Below, one piece after another: positions 23,738 to 34,106 of a stretch of 64,000 nt of DNA. The stretch lies in assembly GCA_022695795.1 (NCBI GenBank), contig MU404070.1:248001-312000 (forward strand), in the 5' to 3' direction. The stretch's first letter is position 1. Every line of letters begins with the position of its first letter. Source of the DNA: Biscogniauxia marginata (Eukaryota > Ascomycota > Sordariomycetes > Xylariales > Xylariaceae). Position numbers and translations under genes: made by a program. A model generated the notes under the pieces. The model searched no databases. It saw only the letters and a list, made by a program, of their open reading frames with translations, and was not told the origin of the DNA.

Positions 23738-24705
23738 TATCTTTAGCAACGTGGTTACCGGGGGAGGAACAGGGGGGTTCATGATTGCTACGCAGTATCA
23801 CCAGAGAATTCCATGGGAAGAACAGGTATTATGGCTTGTCGCTGCTTGGAACTGAGGTCACGCGTGATCCTCTACGGTATAAATACTCACTGGACGAATT
23901 TGATACCCCTTTCGAGATTGAGAACCGAGAAGGTTAATGCGACAATGTATTTCGATATCATTAGTGTGTAATGACAAGGTCTTAAGATCCTAGGTCTCTA
24001 GGAAGGTTCCCTGTCACCGATCACCCACGTGTCTATTATTACCCTTATGCAAGTAATTCTCATATCCCAAATCTATCTAAACCCTGTCCATCCCTTCCTC
24101 CAACCCCCAGATCTACCACCCCTGCAGCAAAACGGATCGAGGAGTAGTACATCCCGAACAGTGGTTATGTGACACATGATTCCGCGTATCCAGATTCGCG
24201 GCTCCGGCAAAAGCTTAACCTACATGTAGTTCAAGGGTATGTACAGGTAGACTTACATGCTACATAGGTACCTACCTAGCTTCCCCTCCAGCCAGTTGTT
24301 TGCATCAGGGGGCGTCACTCCATGTGAATCTGTCTCTGTATGGTAGGTGTGACGGCAGGCTGAAGATCTATTATAGACTGCACTTCTCTTTGCTCTCTAT
24401 CTTAGAGCAGAGAACATATGCAGATTCACATTCAGCAAGGAGCTCATTGGTTTGTGTAAATCACTCGAAGTTTTTGTGTACCTGTGAAGGTCTCTGTATA
24501 TCTATCTTGTAGTGCGAGTCGCACCAAAGAGAACGGTTACCTAGACCTCCTACGCAATTGTAGAGGCCAACCGTATCATCGTGTCATCATGGCATTTTTT
24601 TTTCTCTCTTTTTCTTATTTTCCTGTTCTCAATCCCCGAATTTTGTTGTTGTCCAGTTGATAGATTGATTCACAATCATATCCTGGGTTGGTTTGGTGGT
24701 TGGTC
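23738..24705. other. intergenic region between convergent RPC4 and the secreted-protein gene
   Basis: About 970 bp with both 3' ends. It includes a TAGGTACCTACCTAGC motif near 24265-24280. Short frames only; no gene supported. Confidence 0.55.
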
Positions 24706-26502
24706 CTAGACGCACTTGTCCTTCGTCGCACCGCCCGCCTTGATCACAGCGTCGCCGACACAGCTCTTGACCTCACCCTTGATCGTGCCCGAGGCCAACC
24801 AGTCGTACGTGCCGTTCCCCGGCGTCCACGCGAAGAGGTAATGGTCGAGAGGGTCGGTCCCGTCGGTGCCACACTGGCTGAGCGCCGCCTGGAGCCCCTC
24901 GCCCTGGCCGCCGAGAGTGGAGTCGGCAAAGCCGCGGCCGTGGATGTCGAACGCGTACTTCAGGCTCGGGCCCGAGCCCTCGGAAGACGTTATGCTGCAG
25001 ATGTTGTCCACCCACGACTGCTGGATGCTGGCGAGCTCGGAACGGGGAAGCGCCACGTCCGGCTGGTTGTAGACCGGGTCCTGGTGCTCCGGGCCCAGCG
25101 GCGCGCGCGTCACGCAGTCTGTCCTCACGAAGATGACGGCGCCCTCTGGCTCTGTTTCGCCCGGACGCACCCACAGCTGGTCCGCACACTGGTTGATGGT
25201 CGTCTTGGGGAAGTTGCAGGTCCAGGCGTGGTTGACAAAGGTAACGGAGCCTTCGGTGTAGGTTCCACTGTGTGAGGGGGAAGAGAGAAAGGAAAGGGAG
25301 TTAGTAAAGGACCTTTCTTATATATGTATATGTAGGTGGATATGTAATTTACACGGACATGATGGAGGGGAGTGGGGAGGTCAGGGGTGTGAAGGGGATA
25401 ATGTGCAGTTTTTCACAGGTGGGTGTGACCCTGTTGTATCAAAGACAGATAGAGGGGGATAGTAAGAGAAGAGGGGTAGGAATTCAAAATGTAGGTAATG
25501 AAGGTTAAGAAAGTAACTTACCAGGTGGTCTTCATGATGCCCACAAAGGAGAAGTATCCACACTCTCCAGGCTGAGGGTCAAACTTCCAAGAGCGGCCGT
25601 GAGCCTCACTCTCCGACTTGCTGTAGCCACCACTGATACCGACTTTGTACGCCTTGCCCATCTTTGCGGTGACAGAAGTACTCCATCCCGTGGTGGTGGA
25701 GTGGGACTCAGAGATCTCGCACGAGATGGGGTAGTGACACTCGCTACGGGGGAAGGGAGCTTCACGGATGTAATGATAGAGGGTTCCTGTATTTTTATTA
25801 ACAAATACCACTTACTAATTCACGTTGATGCAATGTGTGATGCACAAAAGGCAAGTGCACAAATAGAAAATGAATAGGTCTCGAGGGGGGAGGGATTCAA
25901 CAAAAGGAGTATGTAGGAACGAAAAGGAAAATGTTTGCACAAAAAGAAAGGTACTTACGGATTTGGCAGTAGGACGAGCAACCGTCAGGGTCGAAAATCC
26001 ACCAGTCCTGACAGTTGCCGTTGGCAAGCATCTGCTACGCGTTAGCATCTCTGGTGGCAAGTAAATTTTGGGTTTCCTGTTGAGTCGTGTTCTTCCGCGT
26101 CCGTAGGAACCGGAACACATAGGGAGGAGGAACCCTAGGAAGACTAGAAGCACGGAGGGAGAACGGTCACATACTGTAAAAGAAATAATGATTAGCATTC
26201 AAAGTAAAATAAAAGGATAGAGAAAAAAAAGAATAGTAGGCTTGGGCTCTGGTCCAAGAGACCAGGTCCTGAGCGCGAAGATTAGGGAAGAGATCATCTT
26301 TGTACTTACCATGCTTCTTGGCCGGGCACTCATCCTCGCGGTACTCGTGATTGACAAGAGGTGCAGCATCGATACCGTCACAAGGGTCACGCTTGACGAT
26401 GTCGAGGGACGAGATGGGGTCAGTGTCATTGTAGCGCGTCCCGTGGGGGACCGCGGCTACGATGCCGAGGACCAGCAGTAGCAGAGTGAAGAGGAACTTC
26501 AT
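24706..26502 (-). CDS. Secreted cysteine-rich protein with Kex2-type propeptide, function unknown
   Basis: At least four exons are clear: 26502-26310, 26034 (or 26031)-25959, 25786-25522 and 25267-24706. Introns of 172 and 254 bp join CSSYCQI to RTLYHYIREAPFPR and KTTC to GTYTEG with correct phase. Between the first two clear exons the phase does not match, so a small exon is needed; 26173-26154 (20 nt) fits and would give 371 residues. The start is the ATG at 26502, giving a signal peptide (MKFLFTLLLLVLGIVAAVP). A dibasic KR before DPCDG fits Kex2 processing. About 16 cysteines lie after that site. Motifs include CQDWWIFDPDGCSSYC, GWSTSVTAKMG and RSWKFDPQPGECGYF. I do not recognise a named domain. 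The last block is GC-rich. An extracellular role, perhaps at the cell surface or in host or microbe contact, is inference. Confidence 0.7.
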
Positions 26503-27315
26503 GGCTACTACCAAGGTGCAGCGAAGATGATGGATCGAGTTCTAGTCCACAGGCTGTGATGTGCAGGGTGGAGGGTGCAAAGTGAAGTGGTTGTGGGTGG
26601 GAGAGTGAAAGTGGTTTGTGGTGGAAAGATGAGTCTGCCTTTTATTCTTCACTTTTTTCCTAAGCGAGCAGTTGCCCTGGGAGATGATTTGGTGTTTCTT
26701 CCCATGTGCCGCCATTCACTACTTTGTTTGTCCCTATCATTCACTCCGTTTCCCAAGTGAATGAGCAGAGTCGCTTAGCATACCCTGATCTAGCAACACC
26801 ATAACCAATTGGTACCGAAGTCCCCCTTTCTGATATCATGGTCAAGTTGATTGGGCCCCTTGCATGAAACCATCCTACCTACACCTCATAGTTCCTGCAT
26901 AGCCTGGGTAGTGGAAATATGAGTACCTAGTAAAGGTCAATAAGAGCCATCCCTAATATATCGAACCCTAGGAAAATGTACCGTCAAGCCTGATAAAATG
27001 GTTACCACCTAGTCCTTTTGCATAAGTTGGAAGGGCATATGGATGCCAGCCCGCACTTGCTCGTCCGTTTATCATTTATATCCTCCGTTCTAGCCGTTAT
27101 AGTTGGGAAACCAAATCCTCATCGCCCTCCCAATTCCATGCCAGATCTAGTCCAAGGGTATTGTCCAACCATAATCTCATACATTAGAATACCAAGCCAG
27201 CCAAAACACGAAACGATCCTGTTATTAACCAAGTATATGGATTACGCAGTATATGTAGAGCAACATCGTTCTTATATAAGGTAGATCGGATATGCCTCGT
27301 AACGTCGTGCCTTCG
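26503..27315. other. intergenic region upstream of the secreted-protein gene
   Basis: About 810 bp with the presumed promoter of the secreted-protein gene and the 3' end of the rhodopsin-domain gene. The short frames here lack recognisable features. Confidence 0.55.
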
Positions 27316-28859
27316 TCATCGCGGACGTTGATAGGAAAGTGGTCGGTAGGGAGATGCCAGCCCTACGGCATAATCGGCAGGAACAGGTGACGTCGGAGTC
27401 GTTATGAGATCGAGGGAAGAAGAGCTACTAGAAGAATCTTGCTCGAGCCAAGTCCCCCGTGCGTGTGGATCATGTGCCGGCGGAGGCGGAATTGGCGAGC
27501 TCGCGCCTTCAATGAAGAAGATGTCACTCCGAGCCTGTGTCATCCAAGATCTTCTTTCCGTCGGGCTTAATGGTTCATCTCTCGATTCCACCTCGTTCGC
27601 CGGATCCTCTGCGACCTTCTTCATATACAATATATGCGACAACCGGGATCGACCGCTTTTGCTCCCTAACGTTCCAGCTTCCGATGGCGCTCCTGACTTG
27701 TGACCTTTCATGTTTCCAAGCTCTATATCCACCAAGGTAATGTCCTGGGAACCGAAGCCGGGCATCTTGTTGGAATGATGGGTACGCGACGCAGGGTTTT
27801 CACCACTAGCTGCTGTCTGTCGACTGCTTCCGGTCGAGGTGAAGCCCTTCAACTTCCACTTACGCAGGAGCGGGCGGATGGTTACAAGACTAGCAGCGGA
27901 GATAGCAATACCTGGCTCGATCAAGGTCCATATCATAGCATCTGTGCCCTTAACTATATGACGTACATCTGTCAGTGGACGAAGGCAAGGACGTGTTTCT
28001 TATGCGGAGACAAGACATGAAGTTAAGAAGCACGTCACTAACATAAAATATCTGACGTATCTTCGAGGTCAGAAAGGAACTTGAGCCGTATGAGGGTGGC
28101 GATACTAGCAAAAATTCCCAGCCCAAGAACGGCAATCACGGTCGCCTTGGCTTGAACTGTCATCTTGACGTTCCATATCATGGGAATCGGTAGGAGCGCG
28201 TAGAGCCAGTCTGATAAGACTGTCATAACACTTAGGGCGTAGGCAGCGTTGACAATCTCCTCAGCAGAAACACAATGGGCACTAGGATCTTTCTGGAGGA
28301 TTGTGTAGTCCCACTGGGCTGCGAAAGGGTTGCACTGAAAAAGATTCCAGAAGAACAGTACCAGACTCCAGATGGTGATGATGCCAAGGCTGATGTAAAT
28401 CGTATACTTGTATCTCCTCTCCATGGCAAGACGAAGAAGGAATATCCCAATGCTCAGCTTTATTAACAACATGTTAAGGATATAAGTCGCCGTCGCCAAG
28501 GCCTGATACATCAGAGCCTCGATCTCGTCATCTTGGCTTAGCGACTTGTTGTGTCTTCCCACACCATAAGTCACTCCACGTAATATAAACGCACACGAAA
28601 CCGTAAAGTTGATCTGCTCATGCAACTGGTGAGTGATAGGTCTATAACATCGACCTATTCTAGGCGGCTAGTATAGGGGGACAAATACCTGGGCTGTCAA
28701 CATCAACCAGTCATCGACTTGAAAGCACTTTGTGAGAAAAGCACGGGTATAAGATCGCAAGAAGACAGAACACCACGAGAGAACCAGCATCATCGTGGCG
28801 GCCGTTACCAGACCACCGCCATTACTCTCGGTTGAGACATCGGGGTCTTGGACCGCCAT
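27316..28859 (-). CDS. Rhodopsin-domain integral membrane protein (fungal 7-TM family)
   Basis: Exons 28859-28689, 28625-28043 and 27953-27316 encode 463 residues; introns are 63 and 89 bp and preserve frame. Starting at the ATG at 28859, I see about seven hydrophobic segments, including VTAATMMLVLSWCSVFLRSY, YILNMLLIKLSIGIFLLRL, ISLGIITIWSLVLFFWNLF, VIAVLGLGIFASIATLI and WTLIEPGIAISAASLVTIR. The loop motif FQVDDWLML and the FFWNLFQCNPFAAQWD segment are hallmarks of the large fungal family annotated as rhodopsin-domain or PTH11-like proteins. The C-terminal tail of about 190 residues is hydrophilic, with poly-Ser and Pro-rich stretches, and is probably cytosolic. Members are thought to be plasma-membrane sensors or receptors; the ligand is unknown. 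Despite the domain name, I see no evidence that it binds retinal. Confidence 0.88.
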
Positions 28860-31800
28860 AGGTATCAAGACTATAAGGCGTCCATGGGGGGGTCTAAATC
28901 GAAAGAATGAAAGCGAAACGACAGGGAAGGGCCCAAGAAGCCTAGCAGAAGAGTGCGGTCACTCATCTATATGTAGATATATTCTGCCCTCTCTATAACA
29001 GACCAGCCATGTGGGATAATGGGGAGAATAGCATTGAAGGGGATTAACGAACCCTCTAGACTCCCCGGCGTAGTACGCAGCAGTCTTACTGGCTGCTCCC
29101 AGACGTGGGCCATGATAGCAGGGGAGGTGTTGTGGTGCGCTCATCGTCTAAGTCTGTTGCCTGTTTCGGCCAATGCATTCTCCCGCGATACCCCCTGACG
29201 CGTTGGAGGGTTGTGCCCTGGACGGACTAATCAGCTGTGTATGGCTGGGCAGCTGGGTGCTGCCAATGTTACCATAACGGTTGAGGGCCCGGAGCACCCC
29301 TGCCTATTTCGAGTCTCGAGAGCCTCAAACCCTTGCCAAATCCATGCAGAGCCCTTCGCAGCCCACACTCGAATTGACGAGAGAATATGTTGCTGGTGCT
29401 TGGTGTCCCGTGCGGATCATAGCGCTGGCACCCGTCACTTGTCCCATCTTGGTTGATGATCTTCAGCTTAAACCGTCAAGTTGGAGACGGTGATCTCGTG
29501 CGCATCCCCCCCGCCAGTTGCTTGATACAACCTCTCCTTTCAACTTGCTGGAATGGCTCTTGCCCTGCGGGAAATCACTGACGCGAGAATTGCGGGCAAC
29601 ATCGGACGAAATAACAGATAGAGATAGAGTTTGGAGCGTAGGAGCCACGGCATCTGCGCTGTCGAACCCCCATTTGAAGCTATTCACGCAGCGTTATTGG
29701 ACAAAACGAGAATAAACTTGCGCCATACTGCCAAGAAGTCCACGGATCTACCGACATACGCCTCCGTCACGAACATTGAGGGTAACATTCGAACGTCTAT
29801 GGAAACAGGTTACCCGCCTCCCGCACGCGCTATAATATGTATGCCTACCTAAATGTATGTATGCATTGCACACTAGTTTTGGAATGCCAACAGCCGGCGT
29901 TCTGGTTGCCAGCCAAACACCCAATTCTAGTTATAGACGATTTCGTCTGAACATCCCGCGGAGCCTCTTTAGCAGTGCTCAAACTTCTCTTGACGGGCAT
30001 GGCTAGTCTATCACTGGCCAAGCTCGGCGTGCTGTTCATCAGCTTCGATCCATTCCCATCGGAGCGGAAGGATGCCGGAATTGGTTGATAAATTGCCGGC
30101 CGTACCGAACGGCCCAGAAGGGCCACCAAACGATGACTTATCTACTCATATTACTACCACTTATATAGATTTATCGCATTCGCCACACACACACACACAC
30201 GCTTAGTGACCCTGCTCTCAGTAATGAGAAGGGCCCGGTAGGTCTCATTATGGAGACTTATATACGGGATTCTCATGTCTCCACCGCCATCATTGGGTAT
30301 CAGCCACTTGAGAAACTGAGCAACAATTAATGGTATTGACCTATCAGTTGCCTCCATTATTTCTTGCTAGAGGGGGACTAGCACCTAGTTGACCACAATA
30401 GTATGTAACAGTAGATCAGGATAGACTAGGTTACGGAGCAAGAACTCCTCACAACGATTGACAGCAGCTTCTCATATGTTAGGCTATAAGATCAGCTTAA
30501 TAACTATCCATAAGACGACATTCAATCTCCGATTTCTTACCGTTACCTACCTAATGTAATGACTTTTTAGTCCTGACCCTCTGCGAACCTTTGCGCTTCC
30601 GTGCACGGATCAACCTCAACTACCTATAATTACTGTTGACTACCATAAGCAATATGCCCTGCAGGGCTGTAGTTATGAATACTTACTATATTCTTGTAAA
30701 ACCATATGTAAGTTAAGTGTGTAAATAATTTCGGCTGTGTTACTCATTTCTATGACACACATTTACACCAAAGTACCATTCATGTCAAGATTCATGTAAA
30801 GAAAAAAGAAAAAAGTCGAGCTAACGAGTTGATTTGTCAAGGAAAGAGTTGGCCAAGTTTCTGTCTCGATAGAACAAGTCTAGTCGCTACTGTAAGTTGA
30901 ACCCAGCCCGGATGACCATGATCATTTCCTAACTACCCTGTTACTTAACCTAGTCTATAACTATAACGTCTCCCCCATCTACTCCCTTCCCACCCAGTCG
31001 GCGTTTTTTCCATCAATGCAACACTGTCCAGGGTGGAGGATTATCAACGTTATTTTCTTCGCGTTCGCCCAATTAATCCAGGATATTCGGCTGCTTCGGT
31101 CGCATTCGGGGTATAACTTAACTCTGTTATTATTCTCGCAACCTTGATACATAGCCTCGATGAATGGCCTGCTCACTACCTATCTAATCTTCCTACGTTA
31201 CGTGCAGACTTCGCCTAGAAGTCTCTTTTTTTGAGCTATCGCTAGACTACTGGCATATAGTTATTCGCGTCAACCTCAAATATACGCTTGCTCCGTTCAA
31301 AAGCCTGTATTCAAGTGATTTTATGAATTCCCCGTCAGACAGTTGCAGGGCGCTGACCACTTCACGGCCCAACGCGTGTCTCTATGCGAACTCAACAGTT
31401 GTTTCATCCTTCGACCGCGTTCCGGAAACACTAGATGGGGTCAGGGGAGGGATCTGAGATTTTCTTTTAACAATAGATTTTACTCCTGAAAGGACGACGC
31501 ATGTCTCTACCAATAAACTCCGACCTGCAGCCAACAGCAACTTTAGGCCTGTATCAATCATGTTAAAATATTCAGTTATCAACTAGGGTCTCCGTCCCGC
31601 CGTATCTTCCGTATGGTTTTCGACGTCCTCCGCATCAATCATCTGACCCTATCATGTTGGAACTCTATCGTCCCGAAGATCTTATTGGCCCAACCCGAAG
31701 CCTACATTCACAGGGCAACGTAAGGGAGATACTCACACGCTTGCACCCCTGATTAAAATGGTAGGAATTTCTCCCCTGATAAAACTGTTCGTCCCCGAAT

Positions 31801-32954
31801 TACAACAGCAGGTAGGTAGGATGTGACGAGAAGGCATTTGGAGCATTGATAATTCCTTAGCAAGCGGCGAGAACCAAGCGATCGACCCACGTCCGACCGC
31901 GCAGGTTCAAGAATCAAGAGTCCATGAGCTACATGATCATGCTGCCCATTCTTCGTTGCAGCAAGGCATATCAACGTGCGTAGATGGGCCCCAGAGCTAC
32001 CAATCTAGGTTCAACCCCGAACAGCCTTGCCTAGAACCAAGATCTACTATCATATCAGAGTCCACTATGAGAGCATCAGTGAATCAAGGCGCCATCCAGG
32101 CTTTCGCATTAGTCTTCCCCCATATTGCCATTCGCACCCTCGTGACGTGTCACTAAGTAATGCAGTGTCTTTTTATTCTACATGATGTTAAACTCTTGCG
32201 CCCTCCTTCTCTACTTGCCATTCCGAGAGAATATGCCGGGTGCTACTCAGTCGACGAAAGTCCGACCAAGTTCAAACAACTCCTTACTTATGCAAACCCC
32301 TGCAACAAGTCATCGGGAACCCTCGGGTAGGTGCAGCTTTCTAGCTACATAGCTTTTGCATGACGTCCCCAACCAACCTTCATCCACTCGCCTTGACGAC
32401 GTGCGTTTGTGATGATAAGAGTGATAAATGCACAAGCACCGACTACCTAGCAGCATCCGAGCCGCAGTAGGTATTCTTACCAGTCGATCCTACAAAGGTA
32501 AGCAACCTTCTGTAGATGCGCACGTTTGAGAACGTCGCTTTTTTACAAACCGCCTCTTGCGACGGACAAAACGACTCACATGATCAGGGGCGGAGTCTAA
32601 TAGGTAAGTAAACTCCGGCGGTCGGATGCTGCTTCGATTAGTTGGCATGGGACTTTTGTCGTCCACGGGTTCACGGGGGCTAAAACGGTGCTTTATATCA
32701 TGATGGGAAAAGAGGTTTTGCGATGGATCATTCATAATGTGACTGAGAGAAACGGATGCGATTACCTTTTTCGAGAGTCGACGACATGATATTCTTCCGA
32801 TCCGGTCTGGGCTGGGTTGTGTAAGATCAGTATTGAAACAGGCGGAGCTGACGGAGTTGACTTAAACCATGTAATGCCGGGCCCGCTTCCCTGGAATACA
32901 CACCAAACAAATTAATCGCAAGCCAGGAGAACTGAGAATTGCAGATCGCAGATC
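28860..32954. other. 4.1-kb gene-poor region
   Basis: Between the rhodopsin-domain gene and the formamidase gene. Base composition is AT-richer than the neighbouring exons. Open frames are under 100 codons and unconvincing. A (CA)n run lies at 30184-30200. I found no transposase, reverse transcriptase or integrase motif and no long terminal repeat. The right end must hold the formamidase promoter. Confidence 0.5.
30184..30200. repeat. (CA)n microsatellite
   Basis: Uninterrupted CA dinucleotide run of about 17 bases in gene-poor DNA. Confidence 0.9.
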
Positions 32955-33638
32955 ATGGCGTCGTCGCTGAAGTATACCCTCCACCAGTACGGCACCGAGA
33001 ACGACCTCCAGAGAGTCGGCGTATGGGACGTAGACATCGCAGACAAAAGCAAATACTGGATCATGTGAGTTAAGAATCCCCCCCCCTTCCCCTCTTCCTA
33101 ATCTCCGCTTCCCTGATATTCAAACCCCGAACCCCGAACCCGGGACCTGCAGGTTTTTTTCGTATCAAGGAAAAGAAAAAGAAAAAAAATTTAAGATGAA
33201 ATAAAGTCAAAACGTGCCACTCACTCACTCACTCACACATCGCACAGTTACATCCACGGCGGGGCGTGGCGCGACCCGCGCGTCACGCTCGAGACCTTCG
33301 CGCCGGGCGCGGACAAGATCCTGCAGCGGGCGGCATGCGGCGGGCGCATAGCCGCCTTCGCCTCGCTCGACTACCGCCTGAGCCCGCACCCGGGGTTCCC
33401 GCAGGACCCCGCCGCCACGCCCCCCGCCCGGCTCCGCGGCGCCCGCCACCCGGACCACGTGGACGACGCGCGCGCGGCGCTCGCCTTCCTGCAGGCGCGC
33501 TACGGCTTCGGCGCTGGGTACGTGCTGGTCGGGCATTCGGCCGGGGGCTGCATGGCGCTCCAGCTTGTCGCGGGCCTGTACTCTTCTTCTTCTTCTTCTT
33601 CTTCCTCGTCTGCGCCCAAGGAAGAAAGCCAAGGTGGC

Positions 33639-33681
<43 letters not shown>

Positions 33682-34106
33682 ATAGCAAGAATAGCAGCGC
33701 CGACGTGCCCGCCGCCTTCTTCCTCCTCCCCCGCGCCATCGTCTCCCTCGAGGGGATCTACGACTTCTCCGGCATCGCCGCGCGCCTGGGCCCCGCGTAC
33801 GCCGAGTTCCTCGCGGGCGCGTTCGGGGGCGAGGAAGGCTGGGCGGCCGCCGCACCGGTGGGGTGCGCGGGGAGCTTCGGCGAGCGCTGGCCGGGGGGCA
33901 GGCTCGTGCTGGCGTGGTCGAGGGACGACGAGCTCGTCGACGAGCCCGAGGTCGACGCCATGGCGCGCAGGCTCCGGCGGGACGGCGTCGAGGGGCTCGT
34001 CGTGTCCAAGGATGTGCTCCGCGGCCGGCATGACGAGATCTGGCAGAGCGGCGAGGGAATCGCGCGCTTGGTGGGGGAGGTGTTGAGGGATTTGGGGGGT
34101 GGGTAG
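32955..34106 (+). CDS. bna7: Kynurenine formamidase (arylformamidase, Bna7-like), with Ser/Gly insertion
   Basis: Exons 32955-33064 and 33248-34106 encode 322 residues; the 183-bp intron has a GTGAGT donor and a CACTCACT microsatellite. The fold is alpha/beta hydrolase: oxyanion motif HGGAW at residues 40-44, nucleophile elbow GHSAGG with Ser134, a candidate acid Asp263 or Asp264 in SRDDELVD and the catalytic His298 in GRHDEIW. These match the Bna7 family, which hydrolyses N-formyl-L-kynurenine to kynurenine and formate in tryptophan breakdown toward NAD or anthranilate. Just after the nucleophile strand comes a low-complexity insert, about residues 149-187, made of Ser and Gly and encoded by TCT and AGT repeats; related enzymes have only a short loop there as far as I recall. 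Codons are strongly GC-ending. Other cytosolic serine hydrolases of this fold remain possible. Confidence 0.82.
33582..33698 (+). repeat. trinucleotide repeats encoding poly-Ser/Gly within the formamidase gene
   Basis: A TCT-rich run (33582-33611) and an uninterrupted AGT run of 11 units (33648-33680) encode two serine stretches separated by a Lys/Glu/Gln/Gly linker. Both keep the reading frame. Confidence 0.9.
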
